Shown piece by piece: positions 41,293 to 42,726 of a DNA stretch of 42,726 nt. This DNA is from Pseudomonadota bacterium (GTDB taxonomy: Bacteria; Pseudomonadota; Gammaproteobacteria; Burkholderiales; Burkholderiaceae_C). Under the pieces are notes generated by a model. It had not been told where the DNA came from. It saw nothing but the letters and a program-made list of their open reading frames with translations, and did no database searches. The position numbers and the translations under genes were made by a program. Each line of letters begins with the position of its first letter. Position 1 is the first letter of the stretch. The stretch covers positions 1 to 42,726 of the forward strand of contig JAKOYD010000104.1 in assembly GCA_029780695.1 (NCBI GenBank). Direction: 5' to 3'.

Positions 41293-42012
41293 TCAAGCTG
41301 CGCAGTGCATTGGTGCACTCAGGCCGATGGCCGGGCCGTTTGCACCGATGTGCCACAGCTTCGCCGGGTTCGCGCCGATGGCCTGCCACAGTCCGGCCAG
41401 GGTTCTGTGTGTTGTCTGCTGCGCAGTTGGTGCAGTCCCTTTGTTGCCAGGAGATGGCTTCTCTAGATGGTGTCCGTGTGGCGGTGTAGGCGAACCCTGA
41501 AAACTGCCTCTCATTGCACCGTGGGGCGGTGCAGTAGCGGGCCTCTCTACACCGTGGGGCGGTGCAATGGCGGCGCTCTCTACACCGTGGGGCGGCCCAA
41601 GGCTTGCGTTTTTGTAGGCGCTGCGTGTGAAGTTCGGCAGGGCTTCGGGGTCGAAGCCTGGGTGCACATCAAGCGGTGCCCACGTCACTGCATACCAGCT
41701 TGCTTTGTTGGGTCTGTGACCTCGGACGGTCTGGTAGAGAAACCCTGCGGCCTCCAGTTCGCGCCGGGCCTTGGTCAAGGTGTCGTTAGAAGTCCATCCC
41801 CGTGCGGCCATGCGCTCGCGGGTCAGCAGCAAGCGCCCGTTGTTGTCGCGCACATACTGCCGTGCAAGCTCCAGCAAAAGGGCGCGGGCGTACACGCTCA
41901 GGGAAGTGAATGCCGGGCTATCAACGACTGCCCACGGCAGCGCGATAAAGCCTCCAGCATCACGATGGGCTGCATTGCCTTTGCGGCGGTTGGCATTGCG
42001 TGCGTTAGCCAT
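41293..42012 (-). CDS. Replication-initiator-like winged-helix protein with iterons in its gene
   Basis: A 239-residue protein. Residues ~18–112 (GGFIALPWAVVDSPAFTSLSVYARALLLELARQY … LLLTRERMAARGWTSNDTLTKARRELEAAGFLYQTVRG) form a winged-helix DNA-binding domain seen in phage replication proteins. A linker (~140–180) repeats PPHG four times (PPHGVES, PPHGVER, PPHGAMR, PPHGHHL). The C-terminal part is Ala/Thr/Pro-rich. The plan of DNA-binding domain, iteron-coded linker and tail recalls lambda O, but identity is inferred. AAAGGGGGG precedes the ATG at 42012, which overlaps the stop of the upstream gene by 8 bases. Confidence 0.7.
   Translation of the reverse strand: MANARNANRRKGNAAHRDAGGFIALPWAVVDSPAFTSLSVYARALLLELARQYVRDNNGRLLLTRERMAARGWTSNDTLTKARRELEAAGFLYQTVRGHRPNKASWYAVTWAPLDVHPGFDPEALPNFTRSAYKNASLGPPHGVESAAIAPPHGVERPATAPPHGAMRGSFQGSPTPPHGHHLEKPSPGNKGTAPTAQQTTHRTLAGLWQAIGANPAKLWHIGANGPAIGLSAPMHCAA
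41304..41319. repeat. GTGCAC motif, copy 2
   Basis: AGTGCATTGGTGCACT, near the 3' end of the replication-like gene. It shares GTGCAYTGGTGCACTC with 40842–40858 but is read in another frame. Confidence 0.5.
41472..41597. repeat. Palindromic iterons, candidate origin of replication
   Basis: CACCGTGGGGCGGTG occurs at 41517–41531 and 41550–41564, with a variant ending CC at 41583–41597; spacing is exactly 33 bp. A diverged fourth copy is at 41472–41486. Each unit is a dyad (CACCG/CGGTG around TGGGG). They lie inside the replication-like gene, as lambda ori does in gene O. Confidence 0.6.
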
Positions 42013-42304
42013 GCGTGCCCCCCTTTGTGCGGTGCTTCAGGTCGCCAGCAATGATGCCCAGCAGGTCGTGGCGCTGGCGCGGGGTCATGGTCGGCAGTTC
42101 GGCCAGAAACTCGCGCTGCTGGTCGTGGGGCAGTGCCTTTGCCAATGTCTCGCAGTGCTTCATTGCCAGCAGGTCAGCATGTGCAGCCTTGACCAGCTCG
42201 GGACAGCCGTAGCGATGCACGTTCGCAGCCTGAAACATCAAGCGGCGCGACACGCCAATGCTGCGGGCCAGTTGCTGCATGGTCTGGCGTGTTGGTGTGC
42301 TCAT
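42005..42304 (-). CDS. Small helix-turn-helix phage protein
   Basis: A 99-residue protein. The N-terminal TRQTMQQLARSIGVSRRLMFQAANVHRYGCPELVKAAHADLLAMKHCETLAKALPHDQQREFLAELP resembles the helix-turn-helix plus 'PEL…LP…Q' pattern found in ParB-like and other phage DNA-binding proteins. Function is not known. Its ATG at 42304 overlaps the stop of the upstream gene (ATGA) and its own stop overlaps the next start, so three genes are translationally linked. Confidence 0.68.
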   Translation of the reverse strand: MSTPTRQTMQQLARSIGVSRRLMFQAANVHRYGCPELVKAAHADLLAMKHCETLAKALPHDQQREFLAELPTMTPRQRHDLLGIIAGDLKHRTKGGTHG

Positions 42305-42654
42305 GCTGCGCCCCCTTTCTTGCGCTTGGTTGCCATCCATTGATACAGCTTGCGGCGGTCGGCAGCGGTCAGGGAATAGACGCCAGGGCGGCAGACAAAC
42401 CCGTCACGGTCTGTGACCTTGATGCGCTTGCATGGCATCTCCAGTCCCCGGTCTCGCAGGTCGTCAACAAGCGCGGGGCCATTGCTGCACCCTGCCACGC
42501 TATCCAGGTTTTCGCGAGTCAACGGGCGGCGCAGCAGGACGGTGATAACGCGCAAGTGACGGGGGTTGTCGGTACCGGTAAACTTTGCTTTGTGCTCTTT
42601 GGAAAGCCCCGTGTCCGCTGCAATGGTCTGGGGCTTTTTCTTTGGGGCGTTCAT
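42301..42654 (-). CDS. Winged-helix-like phage protein
   Basis: A 117-residue protein. A basic N-terminus (MNAPKKKPQTIAAD) precedes a likely winged-helix domain (NPRHLRVITVLLRRPLTRENLDSVAGCSNGPALVDDLRDRGLEMPCKRIKVTDRDGFVCRPGVYSLTAADRRKLYQWM). I recognise the pattern from phage and plasmid genomes but not a named family. The ATG at 42654 follows an AAGGGGGG tract; upstream in-frame codons are Pro-rich and unconvincing. It is the first complete gene of the run from the right edge. Confidence 0.65.
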   Translation of the reverse strand: MNAPKKKPQTIAADTGLSKEHKAKFTGTDNPRHLRVITVLLRRPLTRENLDSVAGCSNGPALVDDLRDRGLEMPCKRIKVTDRDGFVCRPGVYSLTAADRRKLYQWMATKRKKGGAA

Positions 42655-42726
42655 GGGCGGCCCCCCTTGCGAAACCTGCGGGACGGGGCAGCACACCACA
42701 GCGCCAGCAGCAGGCGATTGATAGCG

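Larger units (their letters stand above)
39497..42726. mobile_element. Integrated phage-like element, near end, possibly a phage satellite
   Basis: From the tRNA-Ser 3' end to the window edge, content changes from housekeeping to phage-like: two small DNA-binding-type proteins, a replication-initiator-like protein with iterons, an unknown protein, a P27-type small terminase and two small proteins, all reading toward the tRNA with short or overlapping gaps. No integrase, large terminase or structural gene is visible. The 3' end of the tRNA is not repeated in the window, so the second att site lies beyond it. The exact left boundary is uncertain and may be after the terminator at ~39535. Confidence 0.7.

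Noticed and set aside
39404..42726. A second att copy of the tRNA-Ser 3' end within the window
   Set aside because: I found no second GGTTCGAATCCCTCCG-like sequence; the far end must be outside the window.

Overview
The window is high-GC bacterial chromosome with gene content, repeat families and synteny typical of Burkholderiales, most likely Comamonadaceae (Acidovorax/Ottowia-like). Pointers are a TctCBA/TctDE citrate-type transport locus, an accA–tilS–lysC neighbourhood, a SHP/DHC/cytochrome b cluster next to a QseBC-type two-component system, and short dispersed repeats containing ATAGCT that I recall from this family. No species can be named from the sequence alone.

Layout. (1) 1–2.7 kb: the 3' part of a 4-hydroxy-2-oxovalerate aldolase, a HAD hydrolase and divergent ferrochelatase. 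(2) 2.8–10.7 kb: a minus-strand branched-chain-type ABC transporter operon (binding protein, livG, livF, livH, livM, then an alpha/beta hydrolase), with a sigma-54 enhancer-binding protein upstream and a candidate -24/-12 promoter in the gap. (3) 10.8–14.6 kb: a GlsB/YeaQ-type membrane protein, a family-3 solute-binding protein without signal peptide, a DUF2239 protein behind an AT-rich palindromic operator, and a MATE exporter. (4) 14.8–21.9 kb: tctCBA on the minus strand, divergent from tctD–tctE–hslR–hydrolase, whose four genes are joined by three 4-base stop/start overlaps. (5) 22.2–25.2 kb: a tannase/feruloyl-esterase lipoprotein, a MarR regulator and a DsbA/FrnE-like oxidoreductase. (6) 25.4–29.1 kb: a haem redox cluster (SHP, diheme cytochrome c, cytochrome b) followed by a response regulator and histidine kinase. 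(7) 29.4–33.0 kb: a minus-strand run TPR protein–ppiA–ppiB–lpxH–mtfA. (8) 33.3–39.4 kb: housekeeping genes cysS, alkA-like, accA, ykvA-like, tilS, lysC. (9) 39.4–42.7 kb: tRNA-Ser(GCU), then the near end of an integrated phage-like element running off the window.

The most interesting region is the element next to tRNA-Ser. All its visible genes point toward the tRNA: two small DNA-binding-type proteins, a replication-initiator-like protein whose gene carries 33-bp-period palindromic iterons, an unknown protein, a P27-type terminase small subunit, a 51-residue coiled-coil protein coupled to it by ATGA, and a small basic protein, then a terminator. A small terminase next to a replication module, with no large terminase, portal or capsid gene before the tRNA, suggests a phage satellite. 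The far end is outside the window, so this remains a hypothesis.

The second theme is repeats. At least four families are scattered here: an ATAGCT-type repeat (eleven copies seen), ~100-bp GGACGC palindromes (four), double hairpins at gene 3' ends that abut or lie just beyond the stop codon (three), and REP-like inverted pairs (two). Several ATAGCT repeats have become coding sequence: a signal peptide, two N-termini, an internal TilS segment and a C-terminus. Every junction inside the liv operon from the binding protein to livM carries a palindrome.
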